Source: Bacillus sp. 2205SS5-2 (GTDB taxonomy: Bacteria; Bacillota; Bacilli; Bacillales; Bacillaceae_K). Taken from it: a stretch of 64,000 nucleotides of DNA. Shown piece after piece: positions 1-9,247 of the stretch. The notes beneath the pieces were generated by a model. The model searched no databases and had not been told where the DNA came from. It saw nothing but the letters and a program-made list of their open reading frames with translations. The position numbers were made by a program, and so were the translations under genes. The stretch lies in NCBI RefSeq assembly GCF_037024155.1, contig NZ_JAYKTS010000003.1, forward strand, positions 62,001 through 126,000, written 5' to 3'. Position 1 is the first letter of the stretch. The number at the start of each line of letters is the position of its first letter.

Positions 1-461
1 TGTGGGTTACGGTCCTTCCATAAGGATTTAAACACGTCGAAGGGAGGTCCTAAGCCTACTTCATGAGCCACCGCGTTTTGAATGACGAGCCCGAGGATTT
101 TTTGAGGGCTTCTGACCGCAATCCGAAAACCAATCGGACCTCCATAATCTTGAACATAGAGGAAAAATTGTGTGATGCCAAGCTCGCTGACTAATTGTTC
201 GATAATAAGGGATGTAGCGTGAAAAGAATAGGTATAGGTTTTAGGTGAGGGCATAGCACTATTGCCATATCCGGGATAATCAGGTGCAATAACATGGAAT
301 TGTTTAGAAAGAAGGGGAATTAAGTTTCTGAACATATGGGATGAGCTTGGAAATCCATGCAGAAGAACAATAGTAGGATTATTTCTACAGCCAGCCTCTC
401 GGTAAAAGATGGACAAACCTGCAATCTGCTTTTTTTGATAACGGATGATGTTAAACACCAC
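1..461 (-). CDS. alpha/beta hydrolase, haloalkane dehalogenase/epoxide hydrolase-like (3' part outside window)
   Basis: Reading the minus strand from a GTG at 461 (a second GTG follows at 458, after AAAAGGGAAG) gives an open frame that runs off the window edge, about 153 codons. It shows the alpha/beta-hydrolase oxyanion signature LLHGFPSSSHMFRNL, the strand APDYPGYGNS, and a nucleophile elbow of the form YVQDYGGPIGFR. An Asp at the elbow, rather than Ser, is the hallmark of the haloalkane dehalogenase and epoxide hydrolase branch. The acid and His of the triad lie outside the window. Substrate cannot be told from this part. Confidence 0.8.
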   Translation of the reverse strand, partial: MVFNIIRYQKKQIAGLSIFYREAGCRNNPTIVLLHGFPSSSHMFRNLIPLLSKQFHVIAPDYPGYGNSAMPSPKTYTYSFHATSLIIEQLVSELGITQFFLYVQDYGGPIGFRIAVRSPQKILGLVIQNAVAHEVGLGPPFDVFKSLWKDRNP

Positions 462-550
462 GCTTCCCTTTTAAGTTAAGAGCTTTTCAACTACAAAGTG
501 ACAGCAGAATATTAAATGGCTGAATACATTTGTCATTCCTCTTTCAATAA

Positions 551-711
551 GGTTGTTTTCGCAAAGATGTTGGTTTTTGTATCAGCAAAAATTCCTTGAT
601 ATGACTACACTACGGGTCATCTTTTCGTATCAATAGGTAGCTGAGATTAGAAAAAGTACGATTTTTTATACAGAATTTCATCATAGAGCAACAATCAATA
701 CGAAAAGAGTC
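551..711 (+). mobile_element. MITE copy A (diverged)
   Basis: A 161-bp element with the same ends as the other copies (starts GGTTGTTTTCGCAAAG, ends ACGAAAAGAGTC) but a strongly diverged interior. It is flanked by TTCAATAA on the left (543-550) and TTCATTAA on the right (712-719), a 7/8 match that looks like an aged 8-bp target duplication. No gene is seen elsewhere in 462-925. Confidence 0.65.
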
Positions 712-925
712 TTCATTAAGAAAGCGAGATCAATTGATAAGTATGAAAAGTGATTAATCAACACAAGCTTTTCCTTGGTACATCTACCTATATATTTATA
801 TGAGGATTCAAGGATCAATAGTATACATTAAGTAGGAAAGGGCGTGATCAAGTGGAATGGACTGTGAGGGGAGGGGCAAAATAAACATGGCCCTCTAAAT
901 AGAAGGCCATTCGAAATGCAATATT

Positions 926-1198
926 CTAATGTACTTCCTTTTCCAATTCTTCTTGATAGGCAATAAATTTGGCTTCGATCTCGTTCCATTCTTCATCAGA
1001 TTCAATTTCATCGAAAACAAGAGTGCCGTCTTCTTCTTCAGTATAGCGGAAGGCTGTAATCGAAATATCTTCACGTTCTTCTTCTAATTCTTCCGATAAA
1101 CCAACCACTAAATAATTGAGATTGTTCATTGTAAATGTGTAGAGAACATCAAAGGATTCTTCTCCTAATAAAAGCTGTTCACCAATTTCTACGGCCAT
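926..1198 (-). CDS. DUF1292 family protein
   Basis: Small acidic protein of 90 residues resembling the YrzB/DUF1292 family of Firmicutes: a short beta-rich start (VEIGEQLLLGEESFDVLYTF) followed by strands of the type LNYLVVGL, ISITAFRY and TLVFDEI, and an acidic helical tail. The start ATG is preceded by GGAGAG at good spacing. In other Bacillaceae DUF1292 proteins sit near mltG/yrrK-type genes; here the gene stands alone between two MITE regions. Cytoplasmic; function unknown. Confidence 0.8.
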   Translation of the reverse strand: MAVEIGEQLLLGEESFDVLYTFTMNNLNYLVVGLSEELEEEREDISITAFRYTEEEDGTLVFDEIESDEEWNEIEAKFIAYQEELEKEVH

Positions 1199-1290
1199 TT
1201 GTCATCTCTCCAATCTGAGTATTTTTCCAGTCTAGCGTAAGTGCAAAAGCTTCTCTAATAGTGTGTCCATTTATGGTAATCTTATCATCA

Positions 1291-1451
1291 GGCTGTTTTC
1301 GCAAGGTTTGTGGCTTTTCGAATCAGTTGATCATCTATGATATAGCTTTGTTTCGGGCATCATTTCGTCTATTTTTGATGGAATTCAACAGTGAAATGGA
1401 AGATTTAATCAAAAATATAATGAAATAGCCACAATGTATACGAAAAGAGCC
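1291..1451 (+). mobile_element. MITE copy B
   Basis: Full-length 161-bp copy, starting GGCTGTTTTCGCAAGG and ending ACGAAAAGAGCC. The interior has the nested inverted pair ATTTCGTCTATTTTTGAT / ATCAAAAATATAATGAAAT. Flanks TATCATCA and TATAATAA match at 6 of 8 positions, a weak remnant of a target duplication. Confidence 0.75.
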
Positions 1452-1548
1452 TATAATAAAGATAGGATTGAACGTTGATTATAACATACTGAAGTTGAAA
1501 TGAAACAATGCTGGACTTTTAATAGTAGAGTCTTGCGTTTTTAAAGAA

Positions 1549-1708
1549 GGCTGTTTTCGCAAAGATTGTGGCTTTTCGTATCCATTAACAATCTGTGATA
1601 TAGCTTGTTTCGGGCATCATTTCGTCTGTTTTTGATCGAAATCAACAGGGAAATGGAGGATTTATTAAAAAATCAGAAGAAATAGCCACAATATATACGA
1701 AAAGAGCC
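1549..1708 (+). mobile_element. MITE copy C with perfect 8-bp target duplication
   Basis: A 160-bp copy bounded exactly by TTAAAGAA on both sides (1541-1548 and 1709-1716). This is one of the clearest proofs that the element moves by transposition with an 8-bp duplication. It lies about 100 bp from copy B in the same orientation. Confidence 0.85.
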
Positions 1709-1716
1709 TTAAAGAA

Positions 1717-2130
1717 AGAGAGATCCAAATTATGTGGTTTCGATTTTTCTTATTCCGTAATCGGGCTAGATTGTTGGGCAACCAATATGTCGAAGTAAAC
1801 ACAGAGAGCGATACAGTGAGTTTGATGACCTTGGAAAGTAGAGCGTGGCCATCAAGAGAGCGAAGAATCACCGTTAATGTCCTTGGAATGAGAAGCGCGG
1901 TACATCAATACTGTTCAGCAGGAAAATTCAAACGGAGGATAGACATAAATTGTTTAGTGTCATTCTTCAACTATAAAGGTATTTATACTTCAAAAAACAC
2001 TTCGTGAAGTTGGATTAGGATTAAATGTTATTATAAGTGCCAATGTGGCTAGAAGAAGTAAAAGCTAGGGGAATCCTTCGTTAATTACATCGTTCTAATT
2101 ATGAGTCAATATATTTTGGAAGGGAGCTCT
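1717..2130. other. intergenic stretch without a supported gene
   Basis: The open frames here have no ribosome site, no family resemblance and odd composition. About 35 codons ending at the TAG near 2066 read LQKTLREVGLGLNVIISANVARRSKS, which could be the tail of a decayed gene, but I do not recognise it. Confidence 0.3.
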
Positions 2131-2667
2131 ATGACAACCTATATTTCTTTACTCCGTGGAATCAATGTAAGTGGCAAAAATAAAATCAAAATGGTGGATT
2201 TGAAAAAATGTTACGAATCATTAGGTTTAAGAGATGTTCGCACATATATCCAAAGTGGTAATGTCTTATTTACATCCGATCATAAAAAGCAAACTGAAGT
2301 AGCTACTTTGATTGAAAGAGGGATCGAGGAAACCTTTGATCTAGCCGTTTCCGTTCTGACTCGTAGCAAAAAAGAATGGACGAGTATGGTGGAGGAAAGA
2401 CCTTTTTCCATTGAGGATCCTGCTAAAATGCACGTCACCTTTTTGGCGGAGCCAGCGAATAGGTATATTGAAGAGCCTATTAGGAATAAAAAAAGCGAGT
2501 CTGAGGATTTCTCTATTTCGCAAAAGGAAGTTTATTTACTTTGTCCCGACGGCTACGGGAAAACAAAGCTGACAAATACATTCATTGAAAAGTCAGCCGG
2601 TGTAAAAGCCACTACAAGAAATTGGAAGACGGTCATGAAATTGGCGGAGATGATGACAGATTTGTAA
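2131..2667 (+). CDS. DUF1697 domain-containing protein
   Basis: A protein of 178 residues, the usual DUF1697 length, with the family signatures TTYISLLRGINVSGKNKIKM at the N terminus, YIQSGNVLFTS at about residues 40-50, and a C-terminal stretch TNTFIEKSAGVKATTRNWKTV. The frame is open upstream to 2101, but the ATG at 2131 follows GGGAGCTCT at correct spacing and matches the family start. Cytoplasmic; biochemical function unknown. Monocistronic, followed by a terminator. Confidence 0.9.
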   Translation: MTTYISLLRGINVSGKNKIKMVDLKKCYESLGLRDVRTYIQSGNVLFTSDHKKQTEVATLIERGIEETFDLAVSVLTRSKKEWTSMVEERPFSIEDPAKMHVTFLAEPANRYIEEPIRNKKSESEDFSISQKEVYLLCPDGYGKTKLTNTFIEKSAGVKATTRNWKTVMKLAEMMTDL

Positions 2668-2841
2668 AGGTTCCTGACTGGGAGAGTCTCCTCCGGCTAA
2701 CGAGAAAATAAAAAGAATGAAACAAATGATATTTCTAAGCAATTCATTGGTTTATATAACTGAGAGGAAGAAACTTGGTAAAAGCTGGAGTTTCCTCTAA
2801 AAGAGTTCAGTTCAGATTCGTCTACATATGAATCCCAATTC

Positions 2842-2872
2842 CCCAATTTCATTTGCTGAATTGGGTTTTTTT
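2842..2872 (+). terminator. rho-independent terminator after DUF1697 gene
   Basis: CCCAATT and AATTGGG arms around a 10-nt loop, followed by seven Ts. Nothing further is seen from 2873 to 3118. Confidence 0.7.
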
Positions 2873-3118
2873 AGTTGAGTAAAAACATCAGTTGGATATT
2901 TATTTTATTTGGAATGTGTATCAGAAAAAGAAATTTTTTTCGGTCTATTATTCATGTTAAACAACACTTAATAGGAAAGATCTTCTCAAATAAATGAAAA
3001 AAAGGAAGAGAAGGCTAATTTTACAATGGGTTCGACTATCCGTATGGGCAGTTGAGACACATCCTTAAGAGAGATTTTAGAAATTGATTACTCAGTGGAC
3101 TTTCCATTTTAGATTTCT

Positions 3119-3451
3119 TCAAGAATTCAGAACTTCCCACTCATTTCCCCAGTCTGTCATCGCATTGAAAATGGGACGAAGTGACTCCCCTTTTTCAGTA
3201 AGAGAATACTCAACATGAGGGGGGATTTCAGAATAAGAGATTCGATTAATAATACCCTCTTTCTCTAACTCTTTTAAGCGTAAAGATAGAGTTCTTGGGC
3301 TGATACCATTTAAAGAGCGAAGTAATTCTCCAAATCGCCTAGGTCCGATGATTAAGTCCCTTAAAATGAGGAACGTCCACTTCGGTCCAATGATATTCAT
3401 GATTTTTTCGATAGGACATTTGACTAAAAAATGATCCTGTTTACCGTCCAT
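3119..3451 (-). CDS. HxlR family winged-helix transcriptional regulator
   Basis: 110 residues, typical of HxlR regulators: CPIEKIMNIIGPKWTFLILRDLIIGPRRFGELLRSL at the N terminus (conserved Cys and the GPKWT motif), recognition region ISPRTLSLRLKELEKEGII, and wing PHVEYSLTEKGESL. Members often sense thiol or electrophile stress and control a divergent oxidoreductase. Here the divergent neighbour, 122 bp away, is an NAD(P)-binding epimerase-like gene, so it is the likely target. Confidence 0.9.
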   Translation of the reverse strand: MDGKQDHFLVKCPIEKIMNIIGPKWTFLILRDLIIGPRRFGELLRSLNGISPRTLSLRLKELEKEGIINRISYSEIPPHVEYSLTEKGESLRPIFNAMTDWGNEWEVLNS

Positions 3452-3463
3452 TTCTTAACCCCC

Positions 3464-3518
3464 ACTATTATTTTTGATAGTAACTATAAAAAATATCCGT
3501 ACTATTATTGATATTGTA
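3464..3518. promoter_or_regulatory. candidate HxlR operator region
   Basis: Between the divergent genes lie ACTAT(8 nt)ATAGT at 3464-3481 and a related TACTATTATTGATA at about 3500. HxlR proteins usually bind paired, partly palindromic sites of this kind upstream of themselves. This is inference from position and symmetry only. Confidence 0.35.
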
Positions 3519-3573
3519 CATCATTTATTATAGTTATAGATTTAACTTTAGTAAAAAATGGGAGAGTGAAAAA

Positions 3574-4491
3574 ATGAGAGCGATTGTCTTTGGTGGTACT
3601 GGATTTATTGGTAGTCATGTAGTGGAGCAATTACATTTAGCTGGTCATCAGGTCACAGTGGCTGTTCGTGGAACAAGTGATATCAGCTTTTTGAAAAGTT
3701 TAGGAATCAATGCTAAAACGGTGGATTTCACAAATTTCACAGCTATTCGAAAAGTGTTAAGTGAAAATGAGATTGTTTATAATTGCTTAGCGTCAGGTTC
3801 TCAGGATATCTCACAAAGAAACTCAGAAGCTTTAGTTGAAATCACATTAACAAAAAGACTTATTGAAGCGGCGATTTTAGAAGGAATATCACGTTTTATT
3901 CAATTAAGTACAATTGTCATTTATGACTTTAAATCGAATGATTCCATAGATGAAAAGTACATTTCCCATCCTGAATATGATATTCAAAAAATCAATTTAG
4001 AAAGGGAAAAGATAGTAAGAGAAGCAGGTGAAAGGAACCAAATAGAGACCATTATTCTTCGTCCAGCAAGTACAATAGGTAGTAGAGATGCTAAATCTTT
4101 TTTTTCTATATTATTTATGGCACATTTAAGCGACCAATTTCCAATTGTCGGAAACGGGGAAAAAAAAGTCTCAATCATCGATACAAGAGATATTGGAAGA
4201 GCTATGGAATGGTTAGGGACATACGAAAAGCCAAAGGAAGATAATGGAGTTTATTTATTAAAAGGATTCGATACTACTTGGTATGGATTAAAAACAGAAA
4301 TAGACTGGGCATTAGAAAGAGAGGCAAAAACCATCCAGTTACCGACAATTGAAAAGTCTCTTATGATTGATAATTTTATGGTCAATAGAATCTGGAATGA
4401 TGAAAAAATAAAAAGCTTAGGGTTCAATACAAAATATTCATTATCGGAAGCTGTGGAAACAGCTGTGAATGATTTACGTACAAGAAAGTAA
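3574..4491 (+). CDS. NAD(P)-dependent epimerase/dehydratase (extended SDR)
   Basis: Start chosen at 3574 because GGAGAGTG precedes it and the Rossmann motif begins at once: MRAIVFGGTGFIGSHVVEQL. About 305 residues. Further SDR features are the strand LSTIVIYD, then RPASTIGSRDA after the active-site region, and the C-terminal substrate domain. The usual Tyr-x-x-x-Lys is not clean: YDIQKINLE gives Y-x-x-x-K spacing, which fits the atypical/extended SDR group (NmrA or sugar epimerase type). Divergent from the HxlR regulator, which probably controls it. Substrate unknown. Confidence 0.8.
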   Translation: MRAIVFGGTGFIGSHVVEQLHLAGHQVTVAVRGTSDISFLKSLGINAKTVDFTNFTAIRKVLSENEIVYNCLASGSQDISQRNSEALVEITLTKRLIEAAILEGISRFIQLSTIVIYDFKSNDSIDEKYISHPEYDIQKINLEREKIVREAGERNQIETIILRPASTIGSRDAKSFFSILFMAHLSDQFPIVGNGEKKVSIIDTRDIGRAMEWLGTYEKPKEDNGVYLLKGFDTTWYGLKTEIDWALEREAKTIQLPTIEKSLMIDNFMVNRIWNDEKIKSLGFNTKYSLSEAVETAVNDLRTRK

Positions 4492-4859
4492 AGCATTTAT
4501 AGATTTTCGATTGAGGAAGTGCTGATAAAAAGAGTTCCTTTTGGTCAGTCTGCTTGTTAATGCAAGTGTTACTTTCCGGATAAAAGATAATGGATTGTTT
4601 TAGGAATCATCGTGAACCTTTGGCAAGGGAGGTGGACAGTACCTTCCTGCAAAAGGAGAAGATGAACATTCCGAAAAAAATCAATTTACCACAATAACTC
4701 CTTTTCAATCTGGCGTCACATAATCTGTACTGAGAGGAATGACTGTTATTCGCATCTTTAAAATAAACAATTACTACTACTGCTCATGCCTAACGCATAC
4801 TAGTGATTGAGGAGTATTCATAAGGTCCTCGACCAAGACAGAACGAGGGAGTGAATGAC
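4492..4859. other. intergenic stretch, nothing recognised
   Basis: About 370 bp between the epimerase and sulfatase genes. No coding frame with a ribosome site, no MITE and no strong hairpin seen. Confidence 0.4.
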
Positions 4860-6677
4860 TTGAACAAGACAACCTCACAGTACACTCAAAACCATCACTT
4901 ACGCAAAAAGAAACCCAATTTTCTCATTCTTATGGTCGATCAAGAGCGATACCCAGCTATATATGAAGATAATGAGCTTCAAATCTGGCGAAAAGAAAAC
5001 TTGGTGACACAAGAGTTGCTAAAAAAAAATGGATTTGAGTTTAAAAGCCATTATGCAGGAAGTACCGCCTGCTCGCCTAGTCGTGCTACATTGTATACTG
5101 GACAATACCCCTTGCTACATGGCGTCACGCAAACAAGTGGTGTCGCCAAATCGGCGTTTGATCCCGATCTTTTTTGGTTGGATCCGAATACGGTTCCGAC
5201 GATGGGGGATTATTTTAGGACGGAAGGGTATCGGACCTTTTGGAAGGGAAAATGGCATGCTTCAGATGAAGACATTTTGATTCCAGGAACAAAGGACGCC
5301 TTCCCGAGTTATACTTCTACAGGTGTTCCAGATCATGACAAGGTCGATCTATATCTTCGTGCCAATCGGTTAGACCCGTTTGGATTCTCAGGCTGGGTTG
5401 GCCCTGAGCCACATGGCTCTGCTGCCCGAAATTCAGGCTCGTCCGCTGCAATCGGCTTAAGTGGACGAGATGAAATTTATGCAGAGGAAACCGTAGAATT
5501 ACTTCATTCTCTTGAAAAAGAAGCAAAAGAGGGGGAAAACACGCCTTGGTTTGTAATGTGCTCCTTCGTCAATCCTCATGATATTGCTTTGTTTGGAACC
5601 TTTACAGAACTAAGTCCACTTTACGATTTTAAAATTGACCCTACACTCCCATTCATACAGCGACCTCCAACGGCGAATGAGTCATTAAAAACGAAACCAA
5701 CAGCCCAAGAAAACTATCGAATTGCGTATCAACATGCACTGCAGCCATTACGAGACACTTTATTTTATCGGCAGTTGTATTATTCGTTGCAAAAGCAAGC
5801 GGATCAAGAGATGCACAAGGTTTTCCAGGCGCTACAAAAATCCAGTTTCTACGAGGAAACCATAGTTGTGTTTTTATCTGATCATGGGGAGTTGTTAGGT
5901 GCACACGGAGGATTATTTCAGAAATGGTATAACACATACGAGGAATCAATTCATGTCCCTTTGATTATTCATAACCCAAAACTATTTTCCGAAGATCAGT
6001 GTACAGAAATGATAACAAGTCATGTCGATGTATTACCGACATTATTAGGGCTTGCCCAGATAAAACCACAAGAGGCTAGGTTAAAGCTCCAGAAGAACCA
6101 TACCGAGGTACATCCATTAGTGGGGCGAAATCTTACCCCCTTATTAGCAGGAGAAACCACCTTCTTCAGAGCGGATGAACCCATTTATTTCATGAGTGAT
6201 GATGATATCACTAGAGGACCAAATCAAGTCAGTGCGACAGGAAAGCCGTATAAATCAGTTGTCGAACCCAATCATATCGAAGCCATAATCACGAAGCTTT
6301 CAACTGGAAAAGAAGGTGAGCAGGAGATTTGGAAGCTTTCACGCTACTTTGACAATCCGCAGTTTTGGAGTAACCCAGGCTGTGAGGATGTGACCACTAA
6401 TCAAGTCTCACAAACGAACACTTCAGTCAATACAGATTGCTCTCTTTGTGTTACAACCACAAAAAATTGTCCTGTACCAGATGAGTATGAGCTCTATAAC
6501 TTGACTCTAGATCCTTTAGAAGAAAAGAATTTAGCCTTTTCTACCTATGAAACACCAGAGTCCATCGCTGTTAAAAACCTATTGCTTTCCGCGCTTGAAG
6601 AACAATGTCGCCAAAAGCGATTAGCACCAACGAGTGGGGAAGTTCCCGGCATGCCATCATGTAATTGTAAATCTTAG
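4860..6677 (+). CDS. sulfatase-like hydrolase (alkaline phosphatase superfamily)
   Basis: About 605 residues. The N terminus has PNFLILMVDQERYP (metal Asp region), and the sulfatase signature CSPSRATLYTG starts at about residue 71, whose Cys would be converted to formylglycine. GKWH follows, and the second metal site FLSDHGELLGAHGG lies at about residue 340. Start chosen at TTG 4860, because GAGGGAG is 7-9 nt upstream; the GTG at 4851 touches the Shine-Dalgarno. There is no signal peptide, so it is probably cytoplasmic. Odd feature: an extended Cys-rich C terminus (CSLCVTTTKNC and CNCKS). No formylglycine-generating enzyme or sulfate transporter is nearby. Substrate unknown (aryl-, choline- or sugar sulfate). 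Confidence 0.85.
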   Translation: MNKTTSQYTQNHHLRKKKPNFLILMVDQERYPAIYEDNELQIWRKENLVTQELLKKNGFEFKSHYAGSTACSPSRATLYTGQYPLLHGVTQTSGVAKSAFDPDLFWLDPNTVPTMGDYFRTEGYRTFWKGKWHASDEDILIPGTKDAFPSYTSTGVPDHDKVDLYLRANRLDPFGFSGWVGPEPHGSAARNSGSSAAIGLSGRDEIYAEETVELLHSLEKEAKEGENTPWFVMCSFVNPHDIALFGTFTELSPLYDFKIDPTLPFIQRPPTANESLKTKPTAQENYRIAYQHALQPLRDTLFYRQLYYSLQKQADQEMHKVFQALQKSSFYEETIVVFLSDHGELLGAHGGLFQKWYNTYEESIHVPLIIHNPKLFSEDQCTEMITSHVDVLPTLLGLAQIKPQEARLKLQKNHTEVHPLVGRNLTPLLAGETTFFRADEPIYFMSDDDITRGPNQVSATGKPYKSVVEPNHIEAIITKLSTGKEGEQEIWKLSRYFDNPQFWSNPGCEDVTTNQVSQTNTSVNTDCSLCVTTTKNCPVPDEYELYNLTLDPLEEKNLAFSTYETPESIAVKNLLLSALEEQCRQKRLAPTSGEVPGMPSCNCKS

Positions 6678-6682
6678 ATTCC

Positions 6683-6711
6683 AGAATAAAGGGATTTTTT
6701 AAGTTTATTCT
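6683..6711. terminator. weak hairpin between convergent genes
   Basis: AGAATAAA and TTTATTCT arms surround a loop containing six Ts. It overlaps the end of the minus-strand CBO0543 gene and may terminate the sulfatase transcript. Low stability. Confidence 0.3.
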
Positions 6712-7208
6712 TGTGGGAATGGCACATGAAAATAGGAAAGTAAAAAAAGGATTATGCCTATCGAGAGTATATACGCTCGTAGGGGATGCTTTTGGTGCAA
6801 CGCAATAATGGAGAACATGGTAAGATCAAATAAAAACGAATCCCAAAAATTCCAGCCGTTTTTATATGAAATTCTACCAAATAGATGTAAAATCCATTCA
6901 AACACAATATACAAGAATGACCAACCGAATATATACAAGAACTGATGAACCTTCTTCGTAGGGAAATGAGAGAGAAAGAGGTATACAGTTAAGGGCATTG
7001 TTATCAGTGCATAGACTATAACCGTGATGTCATGCCCATATAGAAAATCAGGATGAAATTTCCATAAAGAAAAATCCTTTACCATAAACTCATATAGAAG
7101 ACCACCTGTCGTAATAAAAAACATACTTGCGTGATATTCTCTCCAATTATTCCAGTTGCCCCATCTATAGCAAGAAAGGACAACGATTATCGCAATAGCT
7201 AAATGCAT
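6705..7208 (-). CDS. CBO0543 family membrane protein
   Basis: 167 residues, almost wholly hydrophobic segments: an N-terminal helix (MHLAIAIIVVLSC), the conserved YRWGNWNNWREYHASMFFITTGGLLYEF, then three further helices including VIVYALITMPLTVYLF and FLYIFGWSFLYIVFEW. The start ATG at 7208 follows GGCGGAGAG; the longer frame from 7229 lacks a ribosome site. Matches the CBO0543 family seen in Bacillaceae and clostridia, whose function is unknown. Convergent with the sulfatase gene. Confidence 0.8.
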   Translation of the reverse strand: MHLAIAIIVVLSCYRWGNWNNWREYHASMFFITTGGLLYEFMVKDFSLWKFHPDFLYGHDITVIVYALITMPLTVYLFLSHFPTKKVHQFLYIFGWSFLYIVFEWILHLFGRISYKNGWNFWDSFLFDLTMFSIIALHQKHPLRAYILSIGIILFLLSYFHVPFPQE

Positions 7209-7299
7209 ATTCTCTCCGCCTTTAATCATGAAGTCATGGGGAATTTCTTAAGCTTACTTCTTATTATGACGATAAATCGTTGAAATATTATTTTTTCAT

Positions 7300-7341
7300 A
7301 AGCACCATCCCCTCAAGTGTGTTCTTGGGGGGATGGTGCTT
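7300..7341. terminator. strong orphan hairpin
   Basis: Perfect 13-bp arms AAGCACCATCCCC / GGGGATGGTGCTT with a 16-nt loop, followed on the plus strand by ATTTTAC. It stands upstream of the minus-strand CBO0543 gene and 470 bp before the next plus gene, so no visible gene needs it. Confidence 0.5.
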
Positions 7342-7386
7342 ATTTTACAGAATAAGAAAGCATGGACTTTGGCAGTTAGATAAGTT

Positions 7387-7440
7387 CTTAGCTCCAGGTG
7401 CAATCGGTTCGAGGTCATAAGTCGGTTGGTGGGGGCGTAA
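7387..7440 (+). repeat. relic of a GC-rich Bacillus-type interspersed repeat
   Basis: The stretch AGCTCCAGGTGCA...GGTTCGAGGTCATAAG resembles the left half of the CCAGCTGCAGTGGCT...CTCGG units found at 37.4-37.8 kb. Only a half unit remains and no hairpin partner is visible. The rest of 7442-7810 holds no supported gene. Confidence 0.4.
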
Positions 7441-7810
7441 GAATTCCTTACTCACTGAGCGTCCTTCCGTCTCCTATTTCATAAATAGCACCTTGTATCT
7501 CATAGATGAAATTTTTGTTTGTAAGGTTGAGTGATTGAGCAATTTCATTTGGAAAGTGGATAGAAATCACTATATGGCAAACCATATAACTTGAGAAATG
7601 AAAGCACATCATTGATGATAGTAGAGGTTAAATCTTAACATTGGGGTTGTTTTCACAGAGGTTTTTTCAATTTCCGTTAATGATTGATGAAGTACTTCAT
7701 TGTGGTATCGATATCGTTCAAAAGAAGATTAAAGATGCTCTAAGTCGATCTTTTAGTGGAATATTTACTGTTGCGAAAATTGCCAGGGTTAAAAAAGTTG
7801 GAGGAATATC

Positions 7811-9247
7811 ATGGAATCAAAAATTAAAACAAAACCTATAATTATTACATTTATGATTGGGGCGTTTTTTGCGATATTAAATGAAACCTTACTAAATATT
7901 GCGCTAACCGAATTGATGAATGTGTTCAACATTGATGCGCCGACCGTCCAATGGCTGGCCACCGGATTTATGCTTGTGATGGGTGTGCTAATGCCGATAT
8001 CAGCATTATTGATTCAATGGTTTACAACGAGACAGATGTTCATCGGTGTCATGTCGATTTTCTTACTGGGGACCATTATTGCTGCGACCGCGATCAGTTT
8101 TCCGATGTTGCTAACCGGGAGGATGATTCAAGCGGTGGGGACGGGATTATTGATCCCTGTTATCTTTAATGCAATCCTTTTGCTTTATCGACCTGAGGTT
8201 CGGGGTAAAATCATGGGGACATTCGGACTTGTAATCATGTTTGCTCCCGCCATCGGACCGACGTTATCAGGAATCATCGTTGATTTCTTAGGCTGGCGTT
8301 GGTTATTCATCACTGTTATTCCTTTTGCTGTTTTTTCGATTTTATTTGCGGCGAAATATTTGCAAAATGTTGGAGAAGTGACACGTCCAAAGGTAGACCT
8401 TTTTTCGATATTGTTATCGACGATTGCCATAGGTGGAATCGTGTATGGGTTTAGTAGTATTGGCGAGCAAACAGAAGGATTATCGCTGACTATTATCGCC
8501 ATTCTTGTCATTAGTTTTATTAGCTTAATCGTTTTCGTTTTACGACAACTAAAATTGGAAGAACCACTATTAGATGTACGGGTGTTTAAATATAAAAGTT
8601 ATACGCGCGGGATTAGTGTGTTCGTCATTGTCATTATGGCAATGTTCGCTTCTGAAATCGTGATGCCGATGTATTTACAAGGCCCACTTGGCTATTCCGC
8701 AAAAATAGCAGGATTATTGCTATTACCAGGTGCACTATTAAATGGTCTTATGTCTCCTATCATGGGGAATTTATTTGATAAGTACGGGCCGAGAAAACTG
8801 ATTATCCCAGGCACGATTGTACTCGTTGTTGTGATGATCTTTTTTAGCAATATTACCCCCAAAATCCCGATTTGGTCGTTTGTGCTGGCCTATGTGGCTC
8901 TGATGTTGTCGATCTCAGCCATTATGATGCCTGCTCAAACGAATGCGCTCAATGAATTGCCTAAGCATTTATACCCGCATGGAACTGCCATCGCAAATAC
9001 TTTACAACCAGTAGGTGGGGCACTTGGTGTATCCATTTTTGTAAGTATTTTAACCCGAAGTCAGACCAGTTACCTCGACGCTCAAAGTGGACCGATGACC
9101 GAACAAATCATGAATGACTCGATGACAAGAGGCGTTCACCATGCCTATTGGTTTGCTTTGGCTTTGTGTGTGTTAGCATTTGGGATTGCGTTGTTTATCA
9201 GAAAGGCAATTGCTCCTGATTTTGATGAAGGAGAAAATAGTGCATAA
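7811..9247 (+). CDS. MFS multidrug efflux transporter, DHA2 (EmrB/QacA) type
   Basis: 478 residues with about 14 predicted membrane helices, the DHA2 hallmark. The N-terminal segment IITFMIGAFFAILNETLLNIALTELM is typical of EmrB/LmrB proteins; WLATGFMLVMGVLMPISALL and AIGPTLSGIIVDFLGWRWLF correspond to antiporter motifs of transmembrane helices 2 and 5. GGAGG lies 6-8 nt before the ATG. Expected to act in the cytoplasmic membrane as a proton-driven drug or metabolite exporter. No regulator is adjacent. The stop codon is followed at once by an unusual short-repeat array. Confidence 0.92.
   Translation: MESKIKTKPIIITFMIGAFFAILNETLLNIALTELMNVFNIDAPTVQWLATGFMLVMGVLMPISALLIQWFTTRQMFIGVMSIFLLGTIIAATAISFPMLLTGRMIQAVGTGLLIPVIFNAILLLYRPEVRGKIMGTFGLVIMFAPAIGPTLSGIIVDFLGWRWLFITVIPFAVFSILFAAKYLQNVGEVTRPKVDLFSILLSTIAIGGIVYGFSSIGEQTEGLSLTIIAILVISFISLIVFVLRQLKLEEPLLDVRVFKYKSYTRGISVFVIVIMAMFASEIVMPMYLQGPLGYSAKIAGLLLLPGALLNGLMSPIMGNLFDKYGPRKLIIPGTIVLVVVMIFFSNITPKIPIWSFVLAYVALMLSISAIMMPAQTNALNELPKHLYPHGTAIANTLQPVGGALGVSIFVSILTRSQTSYLDAQSGPMTEQIMNDSMTRGVHHAYWFALALCVLAFGIALFIRKAIAPDFDEGENSA

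Noticed and set aside
1732-2007. 91-codon open frame downstream of MITE copy C
   Set aside because: No ribosome site, no family resemblance and unlikely composition.
7641-7841. 66-codon frame before the MFS gene
   Set aside because: It overlaps the MFS start, lacks a ribosome site and has no recognisable content.
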